From contig WPIO01000195.1 in NCBI GenBank assembly GCA_009760855.2, positions 390,222 to 454,221 of the forward strand: a stretch of DNA of 64,000 nt. Reading direction: 5' to 3'. How positions within the stretch are numbered: position 1 is the first letter of the stretch; every line of letters begins with the position of its first letter. Origin of the DNA: Cristatella mucedo (Eukaryota > Bryozoa > Phylactolaemata > Cristatellidae). Made by a program: the position numbers and the translations under genes. Positions 27,091-38,684 of this stretch are shown here, piece by piece. A model generated the notes under the pieces. That model saw nothing but the letters and a program-made list of their open reading frames with translations, was not told the origin of the DNA and did no database searches.

Positions 27091-28054
27091 TCTAACTGGC
27101 CGACGTCAGCTTTGCCTCGTTCGATATCGGATCATTGTGTCGATGCCTGTATGCGACCCTCGACTGCCAATGTCGACTATGTGGCAGTTTGGCTTTTCTC
27201 TGAATATATCGGCAGCTTCTGTTTCCGTGTTACAATAACTGATCCGTGTCTTTCATTGCTCATTTAACGATATCGCAGCTGAGCCATTTCACAGAAAGTG
27301 CGACTCTTACATTGTAGTTGCTCATTTTCGTATGTCTTCCCATTCATAATAGATCAGCGTTCAGCTCTGTCTCTCTTGAAGTTACAGTGGGGGTGTGACT
27401 GAAAAATCAAGGGCGTGAGCTACCTAACATGGATATTTCAAGTCAGGGTATCAACAGATAACCTGATGTAGATAAGACGTCTGCAGTGGCCGGCGGTAGT
27501 AATACGTGTTGACTTCAGTAGTCTACTATGTCGTCTTTAACAAGTCCAGTTCCTGGCTTCCTTCTCATCGGGGTCGTATTCCACAAGAGGTCAAAGCGGA
27601 TCTTCCACTATTTGTCACCTCTTTGTTCTCGTCTTGCCTGAATGTCTATAGCTACAGCAATAGCAAGTGGACTGGGTTTCATCGTATTATTGATCTTCGC
27701 ATCGATATGAAAGCAGTTAAAATGTGTAAAGGTAGGTAAGCGACCGGATGCAGGTAGGAGACTGACTAGGGCACTAAATAAATTCAGAAACGGGAGCTGA
27801 CCTGAGCCGTATGAACTAGCCAGCTGTTATCCATTACAAATTAATCTGAGTTCCTGCTCGGGTAGCAAAAGCACGTAAAAAAACGAATTCCCTAATCCAC
27901 TCTTAAGTTGAAATCGGCGGGCCAATTTCGAGTAAATATTGTAGCAAATCGTAGTTATACTGTACCAACCAAATTTCACGCCATTTGGCTAAGTTTTCTC
28001 ATGCAGATGCCCAGCAAAGAAGCCGGCCACTACCAAAACTAGGCTATTGCTCGT

Positions 28055-28195
28055 TAGCTCCGGTTTGGCCCATCGATAAGGTGCTCACCTTATCCGATCA
28101 GGTTCTTAATACACTGGTCCTACGGTGTATGTACAGCGCCAGGATACAAATTTAGTCTTAGTTCGCAATGAAATATATATATATATATATATACA
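28055..28195 (+). mobile_element. Decayed SINE-B with (AT)n end
   Basis: 'ctccggtttggcccatcgat' and 'aaggtgctcaccttatc' match the SINE-B head; the tail is strongly diverged and ends in (AT)n at about 28171-28192. Confidence 0.5.
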
Positions 28196-28516
28196 TATTT
28201 GTTTACATAGGAATATGTGCACGTTTTCTTATCCAGTCCACTGCAGTTGCAAGTGGATTTCGGCATTGGTCCGGGCAGTGGATTGAATGGTAGCACGATA
28301 GCAATTGCATTTTGGCCACTGTCTTTGCAGCCTATTTTCATGAGAACGCGAAACCGTACGAAATCTGATTAGCGAATTGAAACGATGTACTAAAAATGTA
28401 CTCAATTCTCGCTTCAAACCGCCCATTTTCCTTCAATTTTTGCTTAATTAAGGGTGATTTCGGTAACTCGTTGCACTACAGCATTGACAGTCTGTACAAC
28501 TACGTGGTTTTTAATT

Positions 28517-29030
28517 AATAATAATAATAATGCACTCGGTAAAGCGCCGTCGGAGAACTCACTTTCTAGGTGCTTTACATTTGCTGTAAAGGAAACGCGA
28601 TTGAATGGCTAGTGGTAGCTTCTTTAATAAACATTAAGAATGACATGGTTAGGGGTGACGTGCACAGGGTTAGCATGCAAGTATGGTCAATGGCAGCGTG
28701 CACAGTATTAGCACGCTGTAAGCACATAAAGGTCGAATCACAGGACCCACTATATGCTGTGAGAAATAGGCACGTTTTTAGTTTTTTTTAAACGTGGTCA
28801 AGTCAGGAGATTTCGTGATGCAAGTTGGGAGTGAGTTCCAAGTATTGGGAGCATATTGACTAAAGGCACGGACTCCAAAGGGTTTGAGGCATGTGGGAAG
28901 TATAGGTAAGCGATTAGATTCCGAAAAGTGTGTGGTACGATGCTTAACCTGGTGGGGAACTAGATCTGAGTGGCTGGAGCCAAAGTATGAAGGGACCTAA
29001 AAGTGAGTGAAACAACATTGAAGTCGAATT
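28517..29030 (-). mobile_element. LINE 3' fragment, minus orientation
   Basis: (TAA)n at 28517-28530, the terminus 'gcactcggtaaagcgccgtc', 3' UTR, then diverged C-terminal coding (minus strand) to about 29030. More decayed than the 8498 and 17345 copies. Confidence 0.8.
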
Positions 29031-29173
29031 AGAAAAAAGCTTAATTTATCTCATCCCACTCCAGACAAGCCAGCGAGTATTAATCTGGCAGAATGTTTGA
29101 AGCTCCTCGTGGTTCATTCCATTTTTAGATGAGGTGGCAATGTCTGGGACGGTACGCTTCCCGTGGGCACCCC

Positions 29174-29271
29174 AAGTCAGTTTCCAGAAAGGCCAAACTT
29201 TTTTTTTTATAGAGGGCGCTATAAGTCAGTTTCCAGAAAGGCCAAACTTTTTTTTTTATAGAGGGCACTAT
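29174..29271. repeat. 49-bp tandem duplication
   Basis: Units 29174-29222 and 29223-29271 differ by a single base (gagggcgct versus gagggcact). Each contains a T10 run followed by 'atagagggc'. It sits immediately upstream of the LINE at 29290. Confidence 0.9.
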
Positions 29272-29289
29272 AAGTTAGATGAGCGCTAA

Positions 29290-30420
29290 ACAGATCTTTG
29301 TCGGAAAACTTCCTGAAATTAAATGATGATAAAACCGAACTGCTGCTCATAGGACACCCTAGGCGTGTGGCTGGATTAAAAGGCTTTGCTCTTCTAATAG
29401 GCGATGCTATTGTGCGACCATCACGTGCCCGAAATTTAGGTTTCGTTTTCGACAGCTGCCTCAATTTTAAAAGCTTCATTCAGAAGACTGCTTCTACAGC
29501 TAGCCATCACATCTAATCCCTATCCAAGATTAGGAGCTGTCTCCCACAGTTGCTTGTAAAAAATTTAACTAGCTCCTTAGTTCTGTCTCGGCTTGATTAT
29601 TGTAATTCCCGTTTGGCTAGGCTGCCAAAGAAAGCTATTAGGCCACTGCAGCAGACTATGAATATGGCAGCAAGGCTAGTCGTAATGGCTCACTAGGTAA
29701 GGCGGTTGCTTTTCATGACCTCGTCCCGAGGTCATGGGTTCAAATCCTGCGGTGGGCGATCCTTTATCGCCAATGCAAGCGGTGGTGATAGCCGTAAGGG
29801 TTCTTCCGTCGCTATACAAAAGGAGGCTGTTAAATCAGCTAGCATTTTTTTTAGTCTTCAAGTCCCAGCGGTTTGAGCACGTGTCTCCTTTGCTAAAAGA
29901 GCTAGGATGGATGCCGGTTGAGCAACGGATACAGAGCAAAGTTCTTACGCTGACTCACAAGGCCCTGAGCCACGGCTTGGCGCCTTCGTACCTAGCTGAA
30001 CTGCTGCATCCGTTTCAGCCTGCTCGCGCCCTCGGGTCCTGTGTGGACAATAAATTAGCTGTTCCATCCCTCCGCTTAAAGACCGTTGGCGACAGAAGCT
30101 TTAGCTCTGCAGGTCCTAGACTGTTGAACGTGCTTCCACAATTCTTACGTAACGATAACTACTCTCCTACTGCCGACTATTGCTCATTCTTTTCAGTGGT
30201 CCTGAACTGCTACTTCTATGCTACTCACAACCTCAGCTGCTCTCCTGACTCTGCTGCGCTTCCCACTTTCTCTTTGTTGCGTGCGACGAAGTCTGTTGGC
30301 TACCGAATGCGTACCGAAAGCCGCCTAGGCTGTGAGTGTGCTATACAAAACTTTCCTGCGTAACACCCACATGGTCTTTATGACTTTGTGGAGTTACTGA
30401 CGGAGATACATTACATTACA
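29290..30420 (+). mobile_element. LINE reverse-transcriptase 3' half, interrupted by SINE-A
   Basis: The coding remnant begins at MSENFLKLNDDKTELLLIG (29298 on), the typical post-catalytic region of CR1/L2-like reverse transcriptases. After a stop at 29514 it continues as LTSSLVLSRLDYCNSRLARL and AARLV. The SINE interrupts at 29682, and the frame resumes with FEHVSPLLKELGWMPVEQRI, YLAELL and LKTVGDRSFS up to about 30360. This is a different LINE lineage from the (ATT)n family: the C-terminal block differs and no ATT tail follows. Confidence 0.85.
29682..29841 (+). mobile_element. SINE-A nested in LINE at the same codon as the 23275 copy
   Basis: 'gtaatggctcactaggtaag' head, hairpin 'atgacctcgtcccgaggtca', B box 'gggttcaaatcc', body and end 'aaatcagcta'. 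TAGTC occurs on both sides (29677-29681 and 29852-29856). The insertion falls at the Leu-Val of the AARLV motif of the host LINE. Confidence 0.85.
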
Positions 30421-31699
30421 TCTAGGCAGGCTAGGAGCGCTGCCGGGAGGCCCTCATAATGGAAGTTTCGCTATCCTGGCCTGCATGCATCTGCGCGTTG
30501 TGGTGCGTTGTCGGCGTACGGTCGCGTATTCTAACTCGTCCGGCCTACCAACCGTTCCTATTTTAATCGGGCCTAACAAAGCTTCCTGTGGAGCGAGGCG
30601 GCGCGTCTTTCGGTGTCGCACTGCAGGTTTCCAGAAAATGAGGTATACCAACGTTTTTATGCGCGACGGAAGGGTCTTTGCAGGCGGCGAATTAATTGGA
30701 TTAGATGATCTCGTGCGGGTGTTTAGTTGGATTTCTCAGGTTTCGGCATTACTTATCAGCACTGTGTTCGGCTATCGCTTGCGCTCCTCGCATACTGCAG
30801 GCTGCATTTGTGGCCGTGCATCAAACCATTAGCTCTACCGAGATCGGTCACGTGGCCACGAGGTCTACCTTTTTTTACTTAATTTTGGTGTTTGTGCAAC
30901 AAAACATAGTTTTAATTTATTTAATGATTTCAAAGTCAGATACACATTATTTTTAATATTTCCAGCCTCGCTTAGTTCCATTTTGATGACTTTAATCTAA
31001 GACTCCAAGTTTTCGTGTCCCCACTCTCGATTGAAAGCAACGGAGGCGGACTATGCGTGTGCAAATGATGTTCAACCGGTTGCCTGTAGAATGAATCATG
31101 TCTTTCAAGACAATGGCCGTGTCATCTAAAAGAATTCAAAGCAAAGCACGTCGCATTACATTAGTAATCTTCTTAAGGGATACACACATTATGATAGTTA
31201 AAATCGATTGCAACCTTTTTCCCCATCTTCGAGGGGGCGGGCGCGGAGGGTCAGCGGTCCACTGGCAGGAGCAGTGGTCCACTGGTTCCCCCTTCAGCTG
31301 CTATTTGAGACTGGCTGCGCCCGACGCCTCAGTCGCACATGAATGGCCACGCACCGTAGCTCGTAGCCATCCCTCTCCCACATAGCTTGGAGCCAATTGT
31401 CTGGCTTGCAGCCACCTGTCTGCCCTTGACAACTAAATTACCCCCCTCCCGCCGCGCGCGGACGATACCTTGAAGTGCTCCTCCCGTTGCAGCTGCTTGC
31501 TTGTCTTAATGCATGCAATGCAAGCTAATTTTCTCTTTCATATCCGTTTATTCTTTCATTATATACAAGTAAAGCTCGTCGGACTGCAATGCCTGCGTTA
31601 GCCAAGTTCAACACCAAGTTCCGGTTAGAGCGCGACAAGCCGCAGAACATCAAAACGGCATTTAGTGGATTCGCAATTGCAATTCGTCCGCTGTTCGCT

Positions 31700-31885
31700 T
31701 TCCGGCGAGCTGACGTTGTGTCTGCTGCTACTAACTATATCTATACGTTGACAATGTGCATGACACATCTAGTAATGTTAAACTTGATTATGTTCCCACA
31801 GTAACTACTAATCATTTGGTCGGGCTTTCTTTACGGCATCTGTAGAGTGCCTAAAAGAGATTCAGTTATTATTATTATTAAGAAC
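31700..31885 (+). mobile_element. LINE 3' UTR and terminus
   Basis: 'gacaatgtgcatgacacatc' resembles the family 3' UTR; the end 'tctttacggcatctgtagag', 'aaaagagattcagtt' and (ATT)n at 31866-31880 is the family terminus, lacking the second half of the stem. Confidence 0.65.
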
Positions 31886-32689
31886 GGCCAACCAAAGCTG
31901 CATAGCAGCTGCGAGGTAAGCGCGTTGAAAAAAAAATAGTCGCGCCGTCATTGACCTTGCTTGCTACCTGCCAACGCGGTCCGCAGCTCTGTCATAAGAC
32001 TAGAAGTACTCGACGACGCCACTTGTATACTCAATGACCCGTTTCCACGGATCTTTTTTTTTTCTGCGACACCTTCTCTCGGCCACACTTGGAGGGTCTT
32101 TTTGGCGTGGGTGGTGGAGGAATGGTAGAGCAGAGAGAGTCGCACGCGTGCAGCACGCTGCGAGACGGCTAGCGGTAAGAAAACCTTAACTATAAGAGAC
32201 TCAATAGCTCCAGCGAAGAATTAAAATCTGAATTTTTTTTTGGGAGCGATGAGTGCTGCGAACCAAGGAAGCGTATCCAAGGTGTGAACATCAACATTGT
32301 ACACATAAGGTTAGCTACTGCATGTCTCTTTTTTTGCGAACGTGCATCGTCCAGCCATTGCTACTCACGACGTAAGGCGATGCCCGGCTAACGCTCCGCA
32401 TTTAAGCTGGCAGGCAAAGGCAAGGAGTTAGTATGGGCGAAACACCCGGAGAATGTTATCTGCTGAGGAATTTTGCTTTAGTTGGAATTTCGTCTTTTTT
32501 TAGGTAGCCACCGCGCCATTGCTCGCTGAAAGAAGCCAAATGCGTCGCAGCCGCGTGCATATCGGCTAATCTTATGCGTTTTTTAGCCAAGAGTCAGTCT
32601 GCATTACAGGAAGTGCAATAATATATAATTTTTAATCTGAATGAATGCACCGATATCAGTGCGAAGAATCTAAGACAAGGCGTGCTCAT

Positions 32690-32909
32690 AGAACGGGGTG
32701 CGCGCGCGCGCGGGAACACCCACAGCGAAGAGCACCCTCGTACAGGAACAGCGGCTTTTTGACGTCACGGGGGCCATAGGGCAACCAATCAGCTAGGTGG
32801 CAGAGCGCGCCATTCTGTTGTCGTCCGTGGAGTGTATTTGGCTTCCGCGCGAGTTACGGTCTTAGTGAAGCACTCTCTGGTTTTCTGCGTGAGACAACCG
32901 CGCGAAGAC
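32690..32909 (+). promoter_or_regulatory. ASF1 upstream region: CpG-rich, CRE and CCAAT
   Basis: A (CG)n stretch lies at 32700-32712, a full palindromic CRE (TGACGTCA) at 32760-32767 and a CCAAT box in 'gcaaccaatcag' at 32785-32789. The start codon at 32910 is 120 bp further on. The arrangement fits a TATA-less promoter of a housekeeping or cell-cycle gene. No transcription start can be fixed from sequence alone. Confidence 0.6.
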
Positions 32910-35900
32910 ATGGTTAAGGTTAACATATGCAATGTTGTGGTTCTGGATAACCCGTCGCCATTCAAGAATCCATTTCAGTTCGAGATAACGTTCGACTGCT
33001 TGGAACCCTTGCCTGACGGTAGCTAATGCTTGCTCCGCGGCAGCAGCAGCGCCGCCGCGGAGCATCCCTCTTTGGCCCCAAGCTCCATGCTGGTTCTTCT
33101 TCTGTAAGCAGGAATAGCAAAGCTTGTGGGAAGGAAACCTCTCCCGCGGTCATATTCTCGGTTGCTGTGAGCAACGCTGCAGCGCTGCGCACCCGAATGA
33201 GGTTGGCGCCTAAATACCCGACTCGGCCCGTACTCGGCGCCAATGTAGCACTCCGCTCGCCTCGCTCGGTACCGCCGCGGCGGCGGCTGTCGTCGCGACT
33301 CGCGTATTCGCGCCAGAGCAGCTGCGTCTCGCGCTCTGCGTCTTCTTTCCATTGCTGTGCACGGTTTTCAGATCTAGAGTGGAAGATCATTTACGTCGGG
33401 TCCGCGGAGAACGTTGCTTACGACCAGGTCCTCGATACGGTTTACGTCGGGCCGACGCCTGCCGGCAAGCACATGTTCGTCTTCCAGGTATGACGGGCTG
33501 TCGCATTCTTGAGTCGACCTCCCATTTCTTGTCCTCGACCGGATTCGTTACGGAAGGTGCGAACAGGCCTCGCCTCGCATGAGTACCGCTGTGGTTAGGC
33601 CTAGGACACACGCCCCCCACCCACCCGTCCGGAGGGCTGCTGCTGCTTGAGTGCTGGCTGGCTGGCTGCCGAGTGTGGGAGGGCAGAGCTCATGCGTGCG
33701 GAACGCAGTCGGGCAAGAGCAGCAGAGAGGAGGCTGGAGGTGTCTCCAGTTGGTGCCCCCTCGAATTGCCTGCCGCCGTGGGCGAAGGGAGGGAGTGCGG
33801 TGCCTTGTCGTGCTGTCGCGTGCTGGAGACTGTGCCTGTTGACCCTGCACGCACGGTCTAATATCGACCGACCGACCGACCGGCTGGTGCCCACGTGGCC
33901 CACTTGGCACTGCACGAGCGTTTGGCTGGCTTGCTGGCAGGTGCGTCCAGCGCTTCGGTAACGGCCACTCTACTCCACGACGCTTTATGCATACCTAACT
34001 AGACATGAAGCGTCTAGTCGGGTTTGGGAACGGTTGCGCTGCAATTATAATCATAACTAGGGGTGCCAGTTTTTGACATCGAGCTCATGAAACATTGCTT
34101 GTAGCTGTTTTATGCTGAGTCTGGCCGTGCAAGGTTTTTGGTGTCTGTAGCAAATAAAAACTCATCTTGCCTTTGATTAAGTCGTGCACTGTCCAACGAA
34201 CTCAAGCACTGTGTAGCAAACTAGTTGGCTGACAATTTGGTACCAGGAGACAGCAGTCAGATTTAATGCAGTACCAGAAGTAACAAGTGCACACTACTAC
34301 CTCCAGTAGCTTTCAGTAATCGTAAAATAGGAGAAGTCTGTCCAATAGCTTTCAGTGAGTGTGAGAGAATTATGTTTTTGGTGCCTTCTGAGGTAATTTC
34401 AGACGTGAGCTATTCTCAGCTTTAATGGATATTTTGTCGATAATATCTTCAAACCATTGGGTACTAAGATACATGCTGGATGTGCCAGGGGTTATACTTT
34501 TGAGAAAGTAGACTCGACCGTAGGGCCAGACACTTCTTCTGTGACGGTCTTGGTTGGCACCAATTATTTCACTCAGCTGTGCACTTACACACACACACAC
34601 CCACATTATGTATACAACTTGGAGGGATATGAGAACGAGCTAAGCAGTGGGAGCAGAAATTATTCTTTTGCATTTCAAATGTGGAACAATTTGACAAATG
34701 TGGAATTGAGAAATGTTATACGACTGATCAATCTTCACCCAGATATAATAATAATAATAAATGACATTTGTACTGCACCATAAGAGAACTAAATCTCTGC
34801 AAAAGAAGCATGTCAATAAGTTTAGTGATAGCATGCAAGCTGGCAGCACGAGTTAGCATGCAAAGGACAATGCACACGGACTTATTAAATGGTGTGAGGA
34901 TTTTTTTAAGTGATATTTTTTAACAGTGATACCTAGCTAAAAAAACGGCAGCCTTGATTGTGGAGCTTGTGTGATCATCTATTAGAAGTTCACTAAGGTA
35001 CATGACACCCAGATTGTATGCAGATGCTGCACGTGCTGGTTGAATCCATTTTGAGGGCTAGGCTTTCCAATGGCCCAGTAACTTTAGGTTTGCCCATTAC
35101 TAGTAAGCTGGTTTTTGTAATCGTTTGATTTGAGAAAACTTGCTGCGATCTAGGTTTGAATGTCTGCAATACATGCTGCAAAAGAGCTGAGAATTTGCCA
35201 TACTGGAAGGTAGTGAGGGATCAAAATATAGGTACAGCTGTGCATGATCGGTGTAAAAATGAGAGCCTAGATTGTGCTTGGTGGTCACCTAGGCTAGAGA
35301 GCATACGTTAGGGAAAGAAGTGGACCAGGAAGTTCTATGGGCTAACTAACACATTCTTTAAAATCTCCCATGATGACTTGTGACCTTTAACATCAATGCC
35401 CCGAAATCTCCCACTGAGATCGGACCGAAACCATTGAAGTGCAGTCCAAGCGATGCACAGGTGAGGTGATAGGCGCCCACGAAGGGCTTGGTAATCAATG
35501 GTATTAGCTGTTACCTAAGAACTCAGTAGAACTAGCATTCTTCTCAAGTCAGCAATCCCAAGAAGGTTGTAGAACACGCAATAGTGCTAACTTTGATTCA
35601 TTATTAGTTCTTAAGTTTACTGAAACTTGCATGCTAGGTTTGAAGTTTTGACTTCTGCCACTGCTCTTCTGGTGTCTTTGTAATAATAATAATAATGCAC
35701 TTGATAAAGCACCCTCAGATAACTCAATCTCCCTAGGCGCTTTACATTTGCTGCAAAGGGAAACCCAATTGAATGGTGTGCTTCATAAACAAGCAAAATG
35801 AATAACATGGTTAGGGGTGACATGCACAGGGTCAGCATTGTGAGGAACAGCACTGGAGAGATTGGGCTGAAGTTCGCCCGGTTTAGTGTCAACTTGTTAA

Positions 35901-38631
35901 GGAATCGCCCAGCAACAGCCTTATCGAAGGATGCCAGAACAAAACCTAAGGCTAAGAATATATGTATCGTTAGTTCTGTAAAGCAGCTGCAACTCTATAC
36001 ATCTCAGGAGAACAGTAGGTATGGGGGACTAGATGGCTAGCAGTCTTCTTAGACTGGTAGGATGTTGAGATGTCAGTAGTGGCAGCCTTGAAAATCGACC
36101 TTGAGACAAAGCAAAGGAATGGAGCAAATGTAAAGTTCCCAGAAAGAGATTGAGTTCTCTGAGGGTGCTATATCAAATGCATTATCATTGTGATTATTAT
36201 TAATGGAGGGCGAACAGTCCAGTGGGACGTGACCTTCGGTATTGACACTGGTTATATCTATTGGGCTAGCCAAGAAGCCAGAACAAAGATGTGCTGGATC
36301 TGCTGGTCTCTTGGTGAGGTGAAGTGAAGTGCAGTGAAATAACATTGTTACTCGTGATCTCCACATGCATTTTTTAATGCCTGTTGGTTAGTATGGTAGC
36401 TCTGAGCCCTAACGTACAGCAATTTTCCTGATTGGAGCTTTACTAACTCAACACTTAAGCTATGCTTCCCGTGTTATCTCGGTTCATTCAGGTGCACCAG
36501 TTGCTTATGATCTCTGCTTTTGCTTTTTATATATGAAATATATTATTCTTTTGTATATCACCCTAAGAGAACTTAATCTCTATTCAGGCACATCATATAT
36601 GCCGTATATATTGGCTCACGACCTCGGTCATTAAATACACCTCGACCTTGGTTGGGGTGAGCACCTTAAACACTGGGCTATGATGCCACTGGGTTAGTAT
36701 AATGGTTTAGGACCCACGTTCAGCAGTTTTCATGGTTTGGAGAAGCTTTGCCTTGTTAAAGCCTTGGATGGTCTCATGCCTTTGTCAGGACTCGTCCGAA
36801 AGCTGTAAATCAGTCTGACCTTGCAGCATAGCCATCACCTTGTAATCCGTTATAATCTTTTTTATTCTTTTTGTTTAATTATTGAGTCCATGTGCAGCCT
36901 GCCAAGGATCCATGTTTGTCAGAAAACACTGGCTACTCGTCTTTCTATCAGACATCGATATTTTGCATAGTTTCGAACTATGTCTAAGCAGTGACTGCAC
37001 TTGCTCAGAATCCGCGCTCTTTCAAACCTTGACGATGGTTAAAAAATTGCCTTGGGGTCAATCGCCAAGTTGGTTTTCTCTAAAATAGAATGAGTGGCCC
37101 TATTAAGTACAGCTTGCACAATGGTAAGATAAGGCTATGTCAGAGGCCTGAAGTTGCCTCAGGAGATTTCAAAACAAATCTAATCTTTCTTGCAGCTTTG
37201 CTCATTGTAAATGAATGGACACATTGACACTCACCACTATATTATCTTTTTGCATTTAGTTGGACTATATTTATTAAATAAGGCTTCAATACTTGTGTTT
37301 TCATAGTGATTTGCAGTGCGGGATAAAAAAGACGGGTGATTCAAAAATTCCTTTCCGAGGCAGAAAAAGAGCCTTTAGTGGTTTTCACCCAACGTGGTAG
37401 GCAATTAACGAGTGCATGCTGGAAGATTCGATCTGCCACCTGAGTCGTGGAATGCATTACAAGTAAGCAGTATAACAACCTAACCACACAAGTTTGTATA
37501 TCCCATAAATGGAAGCAGATCTTCCATAGGCTCTAAGTGACCAGAGGGCTTCTAGGGGCTTTTAACTCTTATATTGCACTATCCGGACTGTTAGTGGATA
37601 TCAACATGCATACTTTTACATGCACACGTCACTTGAATGGAATTCACTGCCGACTTGCTAATCGCTGATGACCAACGGGAAGAGAGCGTGAGCGAATATA
37701 AATTCGAATGGCAAAAACACTCCCACAATTGGCAATTAGCATTCATTGGAAAGACAATTGAAAAAGTGTCGAAACGTCAGGAAGTATCAAACTTTAATGG
37801 CAATGGATGCTGTACACAAGATAAACATGCTGAGAATATATTACACACACAGTGAAGAAAATGAGCCATAGAGAAAGCCTTTCGACGTCACTCCTCCAAA
37901 ACTCTACTTGACCCCAACTTCCAAAGCAAAACTCAAGAGTCGTACGTGGTTGTTCACGGGCGTAAGATTAAAGTATTTGTAAAGCTATATTTATACGATC
38001 CAACTTCTTTATGGTACCTTGGCTAACTAATGAAGGTATCAAAAGATATTGGCCGTGGGCATCGAATAGCATTGTTTTAGTCAGACAAAGTGGGCCGAAT
38101 TGATGGTTTGATATCAATCATATATCCAATATCACAAGTGTGACTGCATACATGCAGCTTATGCAACTAATTGGGTGTACACCCCTAAAAAATTGTATGA
38201 CCAAATCAGCCACCACCTTTGATTGTGGTGATACTCAAATGATGATGCTCTTGGCCTGCTTCCTTGGAGGATCTTTCTAGTTTAAATGATAGTCGTGCAA
38301 AAATTGGATCGCATACATGGAACTTAAACGGTCGGAGCAGACTGTGTTTGTATGAGATATTCAATTTGGCAAGCTGCTGGATTGGTTCGTTAGTTTTTAT
38401 GTAACCTCGGAATGTATGGAATCCTATGTGGCCATAGTTTGTTGGTTACAATCCTTCTTCCAATCAACTTTGGATAGCTGCTTTTTCACATGCCGATTGT
38501 TATGCCTGGCAAAATGTAAGCAGGGTTTTAGGTATGCCTTTGGCTGTTACAAGTTATTCATTTGATCCCTTCTGGAGCCACTTGCTTAAGGTCAGTCTCC
38601 ACATATTGGTGTCAAGAATCTGATCTATTAT

Positions 38632-38684
<53 letters not shown>

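Larger units (their letters stand above)
27091..32689. other. Intergenic region between CCT7 and ASF1
   Basis: It contains the CCT7 3' flank, a decayed SINE-B, a LINE fragment, a 49-bp tandem duplication and a SINE-interrupted LINE (listed separately). At 30420-31560 I see only short frames of unknown meaning. No further gene is supported. Confidence 0.6.

Noticed and set aside
30423..30960. 115-codon frame and possible small gene between CCT7 and ASF1
   Set aside because: No recognisable domain, overlapping open frame on the other strand, and location among mobile-element debris.
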